NCBI GenBank assembly: GCA_021323865.1
Contig: JAJPKF010000020.1
Coordinates: forward strand, 1-64,000
Reading direction: 5' to 3'
From: Pseudomonadota bacterium
GTDB taxonomy: Bacteria; Chloroflexota; UBA5177; JAJPKF01
DNA length: 64,000 nt
Below the pieces are notes generated by a model. The model was not told the DNA's origin. It worked only from the letters and a program-made list of their open reading frames with translations, and did no database searches. Below, piece after piece: positions 41,631-51,195 of this stretch. The translations under genes and the position numbers were made by a program. How positions within the stretch are numbered: position 1 is the stretch's first letter; each line of letters opens with the position of its first letter.

Positions 41631-43457
41631 ATGCGGAACATGCGGCTGCTGGTGCCGTATTTCAGCCGGTACCGGAACGTCATCGTCGTCGGCGTGCTCT
41701 GCATCGCCGGCTCCACGGTGGCCAGCCTTCTCCAGCCATATTTCCTGGGGCGGGCGATCGGCGCCATCAGCGCCCACTACGCGCCGGTCAGGGGCGCGGC
41801 GGCCGCCAGCCTCTCCCCGCTCTACCAGGACGTCCTCCTCTTGATGGGAGCGGCCATCCTGCAGGGGCTGTTCGCCTTCTTCCAGCGCAGCACCATCAAC
41901 CGCGTCTCGCGCTTCATGGAGTACCACCTCCGTGAGGACATGTTCCTGCATCTGCAGCGCATGGATCAGCGGTTCTACCAGGAGATGCACACCGGCGACC
42001 TGATGGCCCGGCTGACCAACGACGTCAATGCCGTGCGCCAGTTCGTGGGCATGGGTGTCATCAGCTTCATCCAGTTCGCCATGATGCTCGTCGGCGCCGG
42101 CATCTGGCTGTTCATCATCAGCTGGAAGCTGGCGCTGATCACCTTTGTGCTGCTGCCGATGACCAGCATGGGCATGATCGTGGTGGGGCGCCGCATGCAG
42201 ACCCGCTATCGCGCCGTGCAGGACCAGTACGGGGCCATCAGCACCTTTGCCCAGGAGTCATTCTCCGGAGTGCGGGTCATCAAGGCGTACGTACAGGAGA
42301 AGCTGGAGGCGGGGGCGTTCGCGGAGCGCAACCGGGACTACGTGACCCGGAGCCTGCGATACGCGCGGCTCTCCTCGATCCTCTGGCCGCTCATGATGTT
42401 CGTCGTAGGCCTCACCTCCGCCTTCGTGCTCTACGTCGGCGGACAGGAGGTGATCCAGGGTCAGATCCGGCTTCGGGACTTCGTGCAGTTCATGTCGACC
42501 ATCGGCCTGCTGACGTTCCCCATGATCTCGCTGGGCTGGACGATGAACATGTTTCAGCAGGCGTCGGCCTCGATGGAGCGGATCTCCGAAGTTCTTCGCC
42601 GGCAGCCGCGTATCAAAGACACGCCGGGGCGAACGGCGGTGGTGACGGAGCTGCGGGGAGACATCGAGTTTCGCCATGTCTCTCTCTCGTACGGAGACAC
42701 CGACGTGCTGTGCGATGTCAGCTTCTCGGTTCCCCATGGGACCACGACGGCCATCGTGGGCCGGACCGGCGCGGGCAAGAGCACGCTCGTCGACCTTATT
42801 CCCCGCATTTTGGAGGTGGACGCGGGCGAGGTGCTGATCGACGGCATCGACGTCCGTCGCATCCCCCTGGCGCTGCTGCGACGCTCGGTGGGCTTCGCGT
42901 CGCAGGACACCTTCCTGTTCTCGACGACCCTCAGGGAGAACGTCGGCTTCGGCATCAGCGATCCCGCCGCCGAAGATTTGATGCATGCCGTGGACGTGTC
43001 GCGCCTGTCGAAGGACCTGGAGCAGTTTCCGCAGGGCCTGGACACGATCATCGGAGAGCGTGGCGTGAGCCTTTCGGGCGGCCAGAAGCAGCGCACCAGC
43101 CTGGCTCGGGCGGTGGCTCGGGACCCGGTCATCCTCATCCTCGACGACGCCATGTCGAGCGTCGACACCCAGACGCAATCTGAGATCCTCTTCCGGATCA
43201 AGAAGATCATGGCGAACCGGACGAGCCTGATCATCAGCCAGCGGGTCTCGACCATCAAGGATGCGGACGAGATCATCGTGCTGGACGAGGGCCGCATCGT
43301 GGAGCGCGGCGACCACACGTCGCTCCTCAATCAAGACGGCATGTACGCGCGAATGTACCGGCGCGAGCTGCTTCAGCAGGAGCTGGAGGTGGACGAGCAG
43401 GAACCCAACGGCCGGACGTCCCAGGTGGGCGCTGCCGCCCATGGAGGAGCCGAGTGA
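41631..43457 (+). CDS. heterodimeric ABC exporter, degenerate-site half
   Basis: A 608-residue half-transporter with six membrane segments (residues about 15-310) and a nucleotide-binding domain. Walker A is VGRTGAGKST and the signature is a good LSGGQKQRTSLARA. Walker B reads VILILDDAMSSVD, with Asp replacing the catalytic Glu. That substitution marks the non-hydrolysing site of heterodimeric exporters such as TM287/288 or LmrCD. GAGGT before ATG 41631 supports the start. The partner follows at 43528. Function is probably export of lipids, peptides or drugs. Confidence 0.93.
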   Translation: MRNMRLLVPYFSRYRNVIVVGVLCIAGSTVASLLQPYFLGRAIGAISAHYAPVRGAAAASLSPLYQDVLLLMGAAILQGLFAFFQRSTINRVSRFMEYHLREDMFLHLQRMDQRFYQEMHTGDLMARLTNDVNAVRQFVGMGVISFIQFAMMLVGAGIWLFIISWKLALITFVLLPMTSMGMIVVGRRMQTRYRAVQDQYGAISTFAQESFSGVRVIKAYVQEKLEAGAFAERNRDYVTRSLRYARLSSILWPLMMFVVGLTSAFVLYVGGQEVIQGQIRLRDFVQFMSTIGLLTFPMISLGWTMNMFQQASASMERISEVLRRQPRIKDTPGRTAVVTELRGDIEFRHVSLSYGDTDVLCDVSFSVPHGTTTAIVGRTGAGKSTLVDLIPRILEVDAGEVLIDGIDVRRIPLALLRRSVGFASQDTFLFSTTLRENVGFGISDPAAEDLMHAVDVSRLSKDLEQFPQGLDTIIGERGVSLSGGQKQRTSLARAVARDPVILILDDAMSSVDTQTQSEILFRIKKIMANRTSLIISQRVSTIKDADEIIVLDEGRIVERGDHTSLLNQDGMYARMYRRELLQQELEVDEQEPNGRTSQVGAAAHGGAE

Positions 43458-43527
43458 CGGAGCCGGTCCGACACCTGGCCGCCCCGTGGTCGCCGCGTGT
43501 GACGAAGGCACCGGAGGGCAGCGACTG

Positions 43528-45363
43528 ATGGTGTGGCATGGAGGAAGCCACTCCGGCGACGACGAGAATCTCGACGAGGATGAGATCCTCGGGAAGTCCT
43601 ACGACGGCAAGCTGATGCGGCGGTTTCTGCCCTATCTCAAGCCCTACTCCAAGGGGCTGGGCATGGCGCTGCTCTTCCTGCTGGTCACATCCGCTCTGGA
43701 TCTGGCCGGTCCCTACCTGATCGGCTATGCCATCGACCACGACATCACGCCCGTGCGTGGCCACAGCCATCCCGGCGGCCTGCCGCTCATCCTGGCCATC
43801 TTCCTGGCGGCGCTCTCCATCAGCTTCCTGCTGAAGTACGTCATGGGCTACGTTCTGCAGTGGGTCGGGCAGCACGTGATGTACGATCTGCGCACGCAGA
43901 TCTTCACCCACCTCGAGCAGCTCAATCTGCAGTTCTTCGACAAGAACCCCGTGGGCCGCCTCATCACCCGCCTCACCGGCGACGTGGACGCCCTGAACGA
44001 CCTCCTCACGCAGGGCGTGGTGTCCATTCTGGGCGACGGCGTCATGCTGCTGTTCATCGTGGCGGCCATGCTGATCGTGAACTGGAAGCTGGCCCTCATC
44101 GGCCTGGCCGTTCTGCCCGTGATCACGATCATCGCGCACTTCTTTCAACGGGCGATGCGGCGCATCTACCGGCGCATCCGGGTGCGGCTCTCACGCCTCA
44201 ACGGCTACCTAAACGAGAACATCACGGGCATGGCCATCGTCCAGCTGTTCAACCGCGAACAGAAGATGTTCGAGAGCTTCGAAGAGCTGAACAGCTCCTA
44301 TCGAGCTGCGAACCTGCAGGCCATCTTCGCGTACTCGCTGTTCTCGCCGGCCGTCATCTTCTTCGGCGCCCTGGGCACCGCGCTTCTGGCGTGGGTGGGC
44401 GGATCGAACCTGCGGACCTGGGGGGTCCTGCCCGGCACGCTGTTCACCATGATCCTCTACACCAATCAGGCCTTCCAGCCCATCCGTGACCTGGCCGACA
44501 AGTTCACGCTTCTGCAGGCGGCGGTGGCGGCCTGCGAGCGCATCTTTGGATTGCTGGACGAGGTGCGGGAGCCGCCCGACGTTCCCAATCCCGTGGTGCT
44601 GGACCGGGTACGCGGAGAGATCGAATTCCGCCACGTCACCTTCGGCTATGATCCCGCCAATCCGGTGCTGAAGGATGTTTCCTTCAAGATCGAGGCGGGC
44701 GAGAGCGTGGCCATCGTGGGGGCGACCGGAGCGGGAAAGACCTCGATCATCAGCATCATGTCCCGGTTCTACGACATTCAGCAGGGCGAGATTCTGCTGG
44801 ATGGCGTGGACATCCGCCAGATGCGGCGGGCCGACGTGCGCCGCCACATCGGAACCGTGCTGCAGGACCCGGTGCTCTTTTCGGGCACCATCACCAGCAA
44901 CATCCGCCTGCACAGCGAGGAGGTCTCCGACGAGCAGGTCCGCCGGGCCGCCGCGTTCGTCAACGCCGACCGGTTCATCGACCGCCTGCCCGAGGGCTAC
45001 GATCACGAGGTGCGGGAGCGGGGCAGCAACTTCTCGGCGGGCCAGCGCCAGCTCCTGGCATTTGCGCGTGCCATCGCCTTCGACCCCGAGGTGCTTCTCG
45101 TTCTCGACGAGGCCACGAGCAGCGTGGACACCGAGACGGAGACCCTGATCCAGGACGCGCTGGAACGTTTGATGAAGGGCAGGACGAGCATCATCATCGC
45201 CCACCGCCTCTTCACGATCCGCCACGTCGATCGCATCATTGTGCTCCACAAGGGAAAGGTGGTGGAGCAGGGCACCCATGATGCGCTGCTCGAGCGGCAG
45301 GGGTACTACCACCGTCTGTACGAGCTCCAGTACCAGGAGCAGGAGATGGCCGAGGTCGGATGA
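43528..45363 (+). CDS. heterodimeric ABC exporter, catalytic half
   Basis: A 611-residue half-transporter. ATG 43528 is chosen because GGAGGG lies 9 bases upstream, though the frame is open to 43261. A charged N-terminus (DDENLDEDEILGKSYDGKLMRRF) precedes six membrane segments. The nucleotide-binding domain has Walker A VGATGAGKTS, Walker B VLLVLDEATSSVDTETE with the catalytic Glu intact, and an altered signature FSAGQRQLLAFARA. Intact Walker B with altered signature is the complement of its partner, so the pair has one active and one degenerate ATP site. Its stop overlaps the next start (ATGA). Confidence 0.94.
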   Translation: MVWHGGSHSGDDENLDEDEILGKSYDGKLMRRFLPYLKPYSKGLGMALLFLLVTSALDLAGPYLIGYAIDHDITPVRGHSHPGGLPLILAIFLAALSISFLLKYVMGYVLQWVGQHVMYDLRTQIFTHLEQLNLQFFDKNPVGRLITRLTGDVDALNDLLTQGVVSILGDGVMLLFIVAAMLIVNWKLALIGLAVLPVITIIAHFFQRAMRRIYRRIRVRLSRLNGYLNENITGMAIVQLFNREQKMFESFEELNSSYRAANLQAIFAYSLFSPAVIFFGALGTALLAWVGGSNLRTWGVLPGTLFTMILYTNQAFQPIRDLADKFTLLQAAVAACERIFGLLDEVREPPDVPNPVVLDRVRGEIEFRHVTFGYDPANPVLKDVSFKIEAGESVAIVGATGAGKTSIISIMSRFYDIQQGEILLDGVDIRQMRRADVRRHIGTVLQDPVLFSGTITSNIRLHSEEVSDEQVRRAAAFVNADRFIDRLPEGYDHEVRERGSNFSAGQRQLLAFARAIAFDPEVLLVLDEATSSVDTETETLIQDALERLMKGRTSIIIAHRLFTIRHVDRIIVLHKGKVVEQGTHDALLERQGYYHRLYELQYQEQEMAEVG

Positions 45364-45891
45364 CCTCCAGGGAGCGACCGGCGCCGGCGGTCACGGTACG
45401 TCCGGCGCGCCTCGAGGATGCCGCCGGCATCGCCCGGGTCTACAACCAGGGCATCGAGGACCGGCTGGCCACCTTCGAGACGGAGCCGCGAACGGCCGCC
45501 GACATCCGTGACGCGTTGACGGGTCGCGGGGAGCGGTATCCGACGGTGGTTGCGGACGGAGGATCAATCGTCGCCGCGGCCTGGGTATCTGGCTACCGTG
45601 CCCGCGCGTGCTACGACGGCATCGCCGAGTTCTCGGTCTATGTCGAGCGAGCGGCACGAGGCCGGGGGTGACGGTTCCCTGGTGATGCGGGCGCTCATCC
45701 AGGAGTGTGACCGGCGGGGTTTCTGGAAGCTGACATCCCCCGTGTTCCCTGAGAACGGGGCCAGCCGGGCGCTCTGCGCATCGCTGGGGTTCCGGGAGGT
45801 GGGGATGTACGAGCGCCATGCCAGGCTGGACGGCGAGTGGCGGGACTGTGTGATCGTGGAGCTACTGCTGGCGGCAGGTCGGGCGACCTAA
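45360..45891 (+). pseudogene. PAT-like GNAT acetyltransferase, frameshifted
   Basis: The first frame (45360-45671) gives VTVRPARLEDAAGIARVYNQGIEDRLATFETEPRTA to FSVYVERAARGRG. The remainder (GDGSLVMRALIQECDRRGFWKLTSPVFPENGASRALCASLGFREVGMYERHARLDGEWRDCVIVELLL) is in another frame. Together they make a full phosphinothricin/methionine-sulfoximine-type acetyltransferase of about 175 residues. The break falls in a run of five G at about 45664, so a one-base sequencing slip is as likely as a real mutation. ATG 45360 overlaps the exporter stop, suggesting co-transcription. Confidence 0.8.
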
Positions 45892-45911
45892 CACAGAGGC
45901 GGCCGGCGGGT

Positions 45912-45917
45912 ACGATC
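45912..45917 (+). promoter_or_regulatory. -10-like TACGAT before the membrane-anchored protein
   Basis: The hexamer gives a predicted leader of about 50 bases containing AGGAGGA before ATG 45974. No clear -35 is seen. Confidence 0.35.
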
Positions 45918-45973
45918 CTTGCGTGCCGCTCGTGAGCCGGTTTCCGCCGATTTCGACTGTAGGAGGAATGTCC

Positions 45974-46534
45974 ATGACCATCGTCATCATCGTGGTTCTC
46001 GCCGTCATCGTCGTGGCCGCACTTGCCTTCGGGGCATGGCAGTTCGTGCAGAGGCGTCGAACGCAGCAGCTGCAGGACCGCTTCGGGCCGGAATACGATC
46101 GGGCCGTCGATCAGTACGGCAGCAAGGCCGACTCGGTCCTGGCCGACCGGCAGAAGAAGGTCGAGCAATATGACATTCGACCGTTGTCGGCAGACGATCG
46201 AAGTCGCTTCACGGAAGAGTGGGACGTGATTCAGCGGCAGTTCGTGGATGATCCCAGCGGCGCGGTTGAGGGCGCGGATCGGGTCATCCGCGACGTGATG
46301 ACCACGGTCGGGTATCCCGCGGGCGCCTTCGACCAGCGTGAGGAGGCGGCCTCAGTGCAATATCCCGACGTAGTGCAGAACTACCGCCGGGCACACCAGA
46401 TCTCTCAGGCCAAGGAAGACGGAGACGTCAGCACGGAAGATCTTCGGGGGGCAATGGTCCTGTACCGATCACTCTTCACGCGACTCGTCGGGACTCCGGT
46501 GGAAGCGGGCGCATCGAGCGGAGCCCCCAGCTGA
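45974..46534 (+). CDS. membrane-anchored protein of unknown function
   Basis: A 186-residue protein. ATG 45974 is chosen because AGGAGG is 7 bases upstream. One N-terminal membrane segment (TIVIIVVLAVIVVAALAFGAW) is followed by a basic stop-transfer RRR and a charged helical domain: LQDRFGPEYDRAVDQYGSKADSVLADRQKKVEQYDIRPLSADDRSRFTEEWDVIQRQFVDDPSGAVEGADRVIRDVMTTVGYP. The 'RFGPEYDRAV' and 'DDRxRFxxEWxxxQxxFVDDP' pattern is shared by many short actinobacterial and chloroflexotal proteins of unknown role. Confidence 0.8.
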   Translation: MTIVIIVVLAVIVVAALAFGAWQFVQRRRTQQLQDRFGPEYDRAVDQYGSKADSVLADRQKKVEQYDIRPLSADDRSRFTEEWDVIQRQFVDDPSGAVEGADRVIRDVMTTVGYPAGAFDQREEAASVQYPDVVQNYRRAHQISQAKEDGDVSTEDLRGAMVLYRSLFTRLVGTPVEAGASSGAPS

Positions 46535-46569
46535 CCTTCGGCGCGGTGCGTCGCGGCTGATCTGACCTC

Positions 46570-47712
46570 CTAAGCGCGAGGTGTCAAGAGATAGAGACGC
46601 GGGGCGCCGTGAAACCGGCCGGCGCCCGCTATCTGCCCTCGACGGTTTAGAGCGGTGGCGCTGAGCAGCGTCCATCTTGACCGTTTGGGAATGAGGTTCT
46701 GGAGCCGGCGCGGCTGCCCCGAGCGCCAGACGATTGCTCCGCCGGGGACGCCGTGCTGGATGGCCGTCGACGTGCCCACCGCGATCATCCGCCCCCGCGC
46801 ATCCGCTCCGATGGCGGAAACGCTGGTGAATTGTTCGACCGCGGGTCGGTAGGGACGCAGGCGGTGGTAGCTGATGCCGAGGCGGCCATGCGATTTGAAT
46901 GAGACCCGTCCGTACCAGCTGGAGGCGGTATCGATGCCCCTGATGACTCCGGCGACGTACAGGGCGCGGGCGGTGCCACCCATCGCCACGATGTTGGGCC
47001 CAGGGGCGAACCGAGGCTTGAGGTTCCAGAGGGTGGCCGGCGCAGGGTAGCGCCCGCGGCCGCAGCTCTCGACCCCGGCTACCAGGACCCGGCGTCCGCC
47101 ACTCCAGATCCCGGTGGCGGTCGCGGAACGGCAGCCAGGGTGTAGTGAGAGCAGGGACGGCCGTGAGTAGCGCCTGGTCAGCGGGCGCCAGAGGACCGCG
47201 CGAGAGGTCGAGCCTTCCGCCACCGGCCGCGACAGGGCGGTGCCCGTGACATCGCCGTTGGCCGCTACTCCGGCGAGGCTGACACCGGCATAGCCATGCG
47301 GCTCCGGCAGCCGCAGCCAGCGGAAACGCCGAGCCGACGCAATGACGGCGAAGGGCGTGATGGCGCCTCCGCGACGCCAGGCCTCCACGGCCAGACCGCC
47401 ACGACGGTTGCCGGCGACAACGCTGCTCGAGGTGAATGGCTTGGGAGGCCTCAGGAGACGGACCCGGCGTCCGCGGGCCACGAACCCGAGGCTGGACCGT
47501 TGAGTGACGATGGTGCCGTCAACCCTGCCGTCGTCCGCGAGGGCCGCGATCTGGGCATCGCCGCGTGGCCCGATGAGCTGGATGGTGTAGGGCCGGGATG
47601 CTGCGGCCGACTGGCCGCGACCGGCTCCGGCGGCCATGCCGGCGCCGCTCAAGGCGAGGCAAAGGGCGACCGCGACGGCGGGAAGCACATGTCGCGTCGA
47701 TCGGTCTGCCAT
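46570..47712 (-). CDS. secreted HAF-repeat-like protein, paralogue of 40011-41144
   Basis: A 380-residue exported protein. ATG 47712 is chosen for the GGAG site 6 bases upstream; 47730 is also in frame. A signal peptide (LPAVAVALCLALSGAGMAAGAG) leads into repeats like those of the 40-kb gene. The shared C-terminal stretch includes SSWYGRVSFKSHGRLGISYHRL, a repeat (FTSVSAIGADARGRMIAVGTS) and LQNLIPKRSRWTLLSATALNRRGQIAGAGRFHGAPRLYLLTP. The two proteins are probably products of duplication followed by strong divergence. Confidence 0.75.
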   Translation of the reverse strand: MADRSTRHVLPAVAVALCLALSGAGMAAGAGRGQSAAASRPYTIQLIGPRGDAQIAALADDGRVDGTIVTQRSSLGFVARGRRVRLLRPPKPFTSSSVVAGNRRGGLAVEAWRRGGAITPFAVIASARRFRWLRLPEPHGYAGVSLAGVAANGDVTGTALSRPVAEGSTSRAVLWRPLTRRYSRPSLLSLHPGCRSATATGIWSGGRRVLVAGVESCGRGRYPAPATLWNLKPRFAPGPNIVAMGGTARALYVAGVIRGIDTASSWYGRVSFKSHGRLGISYHRLRPYRPAVEQFTSVSAIGADARGRMIAVGTSTAIQHGVPGGAIVWRSGQPRRLQNLIPKRSRWTLLSATALNRRGQIAGAGRFHGAPRLYLLTPRA

Positions 47713-47891
47713 CGGCACTCCGTCCAGCATCGGGTGGATCGTATCCCATTCTGCCCGCCATGAATGCCGGGCGGTCCGCTGTGAGCCACATCACGTTGCT
47801 CCACGCCGGCCCGGCGGCCAACAATGACGTGTTCGAAAGGCATGGCTGTGGGTGTGATCCCAAGGCCCGCCCGAGCGCTTGGAGGTGAGTC

Positions 47892-48854
47892 GTGACCCAG
47901 ATCGAGATCCGGGCAAGAAATCTCGAGGACGATCCGGCCATCCTGGAGATTCGGAACGAGGCGGCAGATCCCTTTCCGCCCATGACCCTGGAAGAGTACC
48001 GGTACAACGCCGACCCCGCCAACTCGCCCCCGGGGGCTGTCCAGGAACGCTACGTCGCCATTCTTGATGGACGAGCTGTGGGGATTTACGTGGTCGCCGA
48101 CGCCTTCTTCCTGGACCGCCCGCACACGTTCACGGCCAATATCGGCGTCGGGGCCGCCAACCGACGCAGGGGCATCGGATCTCGGCTCTACGACCACATG
48201 TTGGAGCGGGTGAAGGCGCACGAGGGCAACCGCATTTACTGCTTCATCTCGGAAGCCGAGTCCGAGGCCGTCCAGTTCGCGAAGAATCGGGGGTTCACCA
48301 CGACCGGGCGGGCCAATCGAATGTCGCGACTGGATGTCGAGAAGGCCAACCTCGACAACGGCTATCAGGGCATCGTCGAGCGCCTGGAGGCTGAAGGGAT
48401 CATGTTTCGCACCATCTCGGAGGTCGGCATGGAGAACGAGCCTGTTCTCCGAGCGATTCATGCCATGGCGTATGAGAGCGCCCGCGACATTCCCTCGTCC
48501 GAGGAGTTCTCGGCAATACCCTTTGAGGTGTGGCAGAAGTGGATCACGTCACCCGGCAACTCACCGGATCAGGGCTGGGTGGCATTCGACGGGGACCGAC
48601 CGGTGGGCATCGCCGTGCTCTCTCGTCGGGGGAAGGACGGCGGATTCAACAACTACACCGGCGTGGACCGCGAGTATCGAGGCCGGGGCATTGCTCGGGC
48701 TTTGAAGGTCAAGACGCTGGATTGGTCTCGCGCCAACGGGGTTCGCTGGATCTTCACGGGGAACGACGTGGACAACTCCCGCATGCTGGCCATCAACGTG
48801 CGCCTCGGCTATGAGCCGCTCCCCATGGAGGTGGAGATGGTGAAGGACCTGTAG
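47892..48854 (+). CDS. tandem GNAT acetyltransferase
   Basis: A 320-residue protein with two GNAT domains. The first has NIGVGAANRRRGIGSRLYDHMLERV (motif A, R-R-R-G-I-G) and EAVQFAKNRGFTTTGR. The second has YTGVDREYRGRGIARALKVKTLDWSRANGVRWIFTGNDVDNSRMLAINVRLGYEPLP. Both acetyl-CoA loops look intact. Such tandem enzymes include mycothiol synthase (MshD)-like proteins, but the match here is generic. GTG 47892 has GGAGGTGAG upstream. Confidence 0.85.
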   Translation: MTQIEIRARNLEDDPAILEIRNEAADPFPPMTLEEYRYNADPANSPPGAVQERYVAILDGRAVGIYVVADAFFLDRPHTFTANIGVGAANRRRGIGSRLYDHMLERVKAHEGNRIYCFISEAESEAVQFAKNRGFTTTGRANRMSRLDVEKANLDNGYQGIVERLEAEGIMFRTISEVGMENEPVLRAIHAMAYESARDIPSSEEFSAIPFEVWQKWITSPGNSPDQGWVAFDGDRPVGIAVLSRRGKDGGFNNYTGVDREYRGRGIARALKVKTLDWSRANGVRWIFTGNDVDNSRMLAINVRLGYEPLPMEVEMVKDL

Positions 48855-48979
48855 CCCGGCCGGTGTCCCTCGGTGGCCGGATATCTCTCGGGGCTCGCTC
48901 TTGGGTTGGCGGGTTTCGAGGCTCAGCGTTCGCGGACCGGGCGCCACGCGTGGAAATCAGATCTGCAGCGCTTTTCGGT

Positions 48980-49008
48980 TTGGAAGATTGGAATGAAATT
49001 GGTATGAT
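48980..49008 (+). promoter_or_regulatory. sigma-70-type promoter of a leaderless gene
   Basis: TTGGAA (48980-48985) and TATGAT (49003-49008) are separated by exactly 17 bases. The expected start point is 6-7 bases later, at ATG 49015 itself, and no ribosome-binding site is present. Confidence 0.75.
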
Positions 49009-49014
49009 GCTCCT

Positions 49015-49479
49015 ATGTGCACATTTCTGAACCTCCGACGTATCCTTCTCATCCTGCTGGTCGGGGCCTTCGCCCTGACGACCGCCGGTACCGCCCTGGC
49101 GGGTAAGGGCAGCCTCCCCCCGAAGGGGGCCATCTGGTTCGGCAAGCAGTACGCCCATTCCGGTGGAAACCTGGTGATCGTGGGACGCAAGTCCTCGTTC
49201 CGGGTCAAGGACAATATCGCCTGGGTGGCCCATCTGAAGGGGCCGGCCGGTTCCCATAGCCTGATGCTCACGCTCTGGCTGAAGAAGAGCAACGGCAAAC
49301 TGTCCAAGGTGTGGCATCACGGCAAGCACATCACGGACGTCCGGGTGACCGAGCTGGCGAATGTCGTTCCGGCGCAGGACTTCGTGACTCTGGGAGCGCA
49401 TCCCGGCCACAAGTATGTCCTGACCTACGACCGCAAGAAGACGCGCCTGGCGGCGGGCGGCTTCTCGCTCAAGAAGTAA
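49015..49479 (+). CDS. secreted protein of unknown function
   Basis: A 154-residue protein. A signal peptide (LRRILLILLVGAFALTTAGTALA) is cleaved near residue 29, leaving a basic, beta-rich domain (GAIWFGKQYAHSGGNLVIVGRKSSFRVKDNIAWVAHLKGPAGSHSLMLTLWLKKS to KYVLTYDRKKTRLAAGGFSLKK). It contains many Lys and His and no Cys after the signal. No family is recognised. A strong promoter whose start point coincides with the ATG suggests leaderless and perhaps abundant expression. Confidence 0.7.
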   Translation: MCTFLNLRRILLILLVGAFALTTAGTALAGKGSLPPKGAIWFGKQYAHSGGNLVIVGRKSSFRVKDNIAWVAHLKGPAGSHSLMLTLWLKKSNGKLSKVWHHGKHITDVRVTELANVVPAQDFVTLGAHPGHKYVLTYDRKKTRLAAGGFSLKK

Positions 49480-49487
49480 GGCCCAGA

Positions 49488-49515
49488 GCTGCCGCCGGCC
49501 CCTGCCGACGGCAGC
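49488..49515. terminator. hairpin between convergent genes
   Basis: GCTGCCG pairs with CGGCAGC over 7 bp around a 14-base loop, between the secreted protein and the peroxidase gene that ends at 49518. There is no T-run on either strand, so termination would be weak. Confidence 0.35.
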
Positions 49516-49517
49516 CT

Positions 49518-50765
49518 CTAGCCGAGCAGCCCCTCCCCGACATAGCCGCTCCGGCTCACGCCCGGCGGTATGGCGAAGACGGCGCTCGCCGTGTGGACGA
49601 TGTAGCGGTTGAGGTGGTCGTGGTTCGCCAGCTGCTGCTGGATGGCCACGAACTGTGTCTGCGGGTCGCGCTGAAAGCAGATGAAGAACAGGCCCGCCTG
49701 GAGGTCACCGTTGTTCGAGTCGACGCCCTCGGAGAACGAGTAGCCCCGGCGGAGCAGTCGCCGGCCTGAATTGTTGCTGGGGGCCGCGACGCGGATGTGC
49801 GCGTCGAGAGGGATGATTGGATTCCCGTGCGAGTCCACGGCCTCGAGGTCGACGGGATCATACTCGTTGTGTCCCGTCAAGGGCGCGCCGCTGCTCTTGA
49901 AGCGGCCAAACGTGTGCTCCTGCTCGTGCAGGATGGAGCCGTCCCATGAGCCCAATTGCATGCGGATCTTTCGAGCCACCAGATATGTGCCGTTGGCCAT
50001 CCAACCCGGTCCCTCGCTGCCCACCCACACGTACTGGCTCATTCCGGTCGCGTCGTCGCCACGCAGGTTGTTGGTGCCGTCCTTGAACCCCATGAGGTTG
50101 CGAGGAGTCACCTGGCTGCTGCCGGTGGAGGAGGTGCGCCCGAAGCCCATCTGAGTCCAGCGAATCGCGGCTGCGCCGTTGGCCATATGGGTGAGGGTGT
50201 GCACGGCGTGAAAGGCCACCTGGGCATCGTCGGAGCAGGCCTGAATGCAGACGTCTCCAGCGGAGATTGAGGGATCGATCTGGTCGCCCTTGAAGGCCGG
50301 GAGCGCTTTGAGCGCGGCCGGCTTCCGGCCGGCCAGACCGAACGGATCGACGCCATTGTTCTCGAAGAGGGTCGGCCCGAAGCCGAAGGTGATGGTCAGG
50401 TGTGAGGGCTTGAGGCCCAGAGCATCGCCGGTATCCACCGGTACGGTCTTCTCTCGATTGTTGGGGCCACCGCCCGGTCCGCCGGCCATCATGCCGGCCG
50501 CCGCCTGAGACCACATCCGGAACAGGTCCCGCACATTCTGCAGGCTCTGTGTGGGCAGATCGTAGGAGGCGAAGCAGAGAGCGTCCTGGGCCGGCGTGGC
50601 GATGCCGGATTGGTGCGTACCGTGAAAGGGGATGGCTTGTCGGATGGGGGAAGCGCCGGCCAGCTCCGGGAGGCCGATACCCGTCCCGGCAGCGGCGGCA
50701 GCTCCCGCGGACGTGGCCAGGAAGGAACGCCGGCTCAGGCCGAGCCGGGATCTACTGCGCTTCAT
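49518..50765 (-). CDS. Tat-exported DyP-type haem peroxidase
   Basis: A 415-residue enzyme. The twin-arginine signal is [19 protein letters not shown]. The DyP fold follows: distal [14 protein letters not shown] with catalytic Asp (GxxDG), proximal haem-ligand His in [13 protein letters not shown], and Arg in [11 protein letters not shown]. The set resembles EfeB/Tat-DyP proteins that oxidise dyes, lignin-like phenols or deferrochelate haem. It overlaps msrB by 14 bases on the minus strand, linking it to oxidative stress. Confidence 0.93.
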   Translation of the reverse strand: MKRSRSRLGLSRRSFLATSAGAAAAAGTGIGLPELAGASPIRQAIPFHGTHQSGIATPAQDALCFASYDLPTQSLQNVRDLFRMWSQAAAGMMAGGPGGGPNNREKTVPVDTGDALGLKPSHLTITFGFGPTLFENNGVDPFGLAGRKPAALKALPAFKGDQIDPSISAGDVCIQACSDDAQVAFHAVHTLTHMANGAAAIRWTQMGFGRTSSTGSSQVTPRNLMGFKDGTNNLRGDDATGMSQYVWVGSEGPGWMANGTYLVARKIRMQLGSWDGSILHEQEHTFGRFKSSGAPLTGHNEYDPVDLEAVDSHGNPIIPLDAHIRVAAPSNNSGRRLLRRGYSFSEGVDSNNGDLQAGLFFICFQRDPQTQFVAIQQQLANHDHLNRYIVHTASAVFAIPPGVSRSGYVGEGLLG

Positions 50766-51171
50766 GGCTCTCGGCCGGACGAAAGTCGAGCGAGACGGAG
50801 TTCATGCAGTAGCGCTGACCGGTGGGCGCTGGGCCATCGTCGAACACGTGGCCGAGATGCGATCCACATCGCCGGCACAGCACTTCGGTCCGCAGCATCC
50901 CATGGGCGGTGTCTTCAACCAGCTCTACGTTCTCCCGATTCACAGGATCGTAGAAGCTGGGCCAGCCCGTGCCCGACTCAAACTTGGTGGCGGAGCTGAA
51001 GAGCGGGGACCCACAGGCCGCGCAGCAATACGTGCCGTCGTCCTTGGTGTGTACGTAGCGACCGGTGAACGGCCGCTCCGTCCCCTTTTCGCGCAGAACC
51101 GCGTACTGTTCGGGCGTGAGACGGCGGCGCCACTCCTCCTCGGTCATCTCGGCCGTTTCTTCAGGGGTCAC
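50752..51171 (-). CDS. msrB: peptide-methionine (R)-S-oxide reductase
   Basis: A 139-residue enzyme that repairs oxidised methionine. The zinc site is CAACGSPLF and [12 protein letters not shown], the core [13 protein letters not shown], and the catalytic Cys lies in [16 protein letters not shown] 51171 is chosen because GGAGG is 9 bases upstream. Its 3' end overlaps the DyP gene by 14 bases, so both are translated from one message. Confidence 0.95.
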   Translation of the reverse strand: MTPEETAEMTEEEWRRRLTPEQYAVLREKGTERPFTGRYVHTKDDGTYCCAACGSPLFSSATKFESGTGWPSFYDPVNRENVELVEDTAHGMLRTEVLCRRCGSHLGHVFDDGPAPTGQRYCMNSVSLDFRPAESHEAQ

Positions 51172-51195
51172 CGATACATTCCTCCCACCGTTGTG

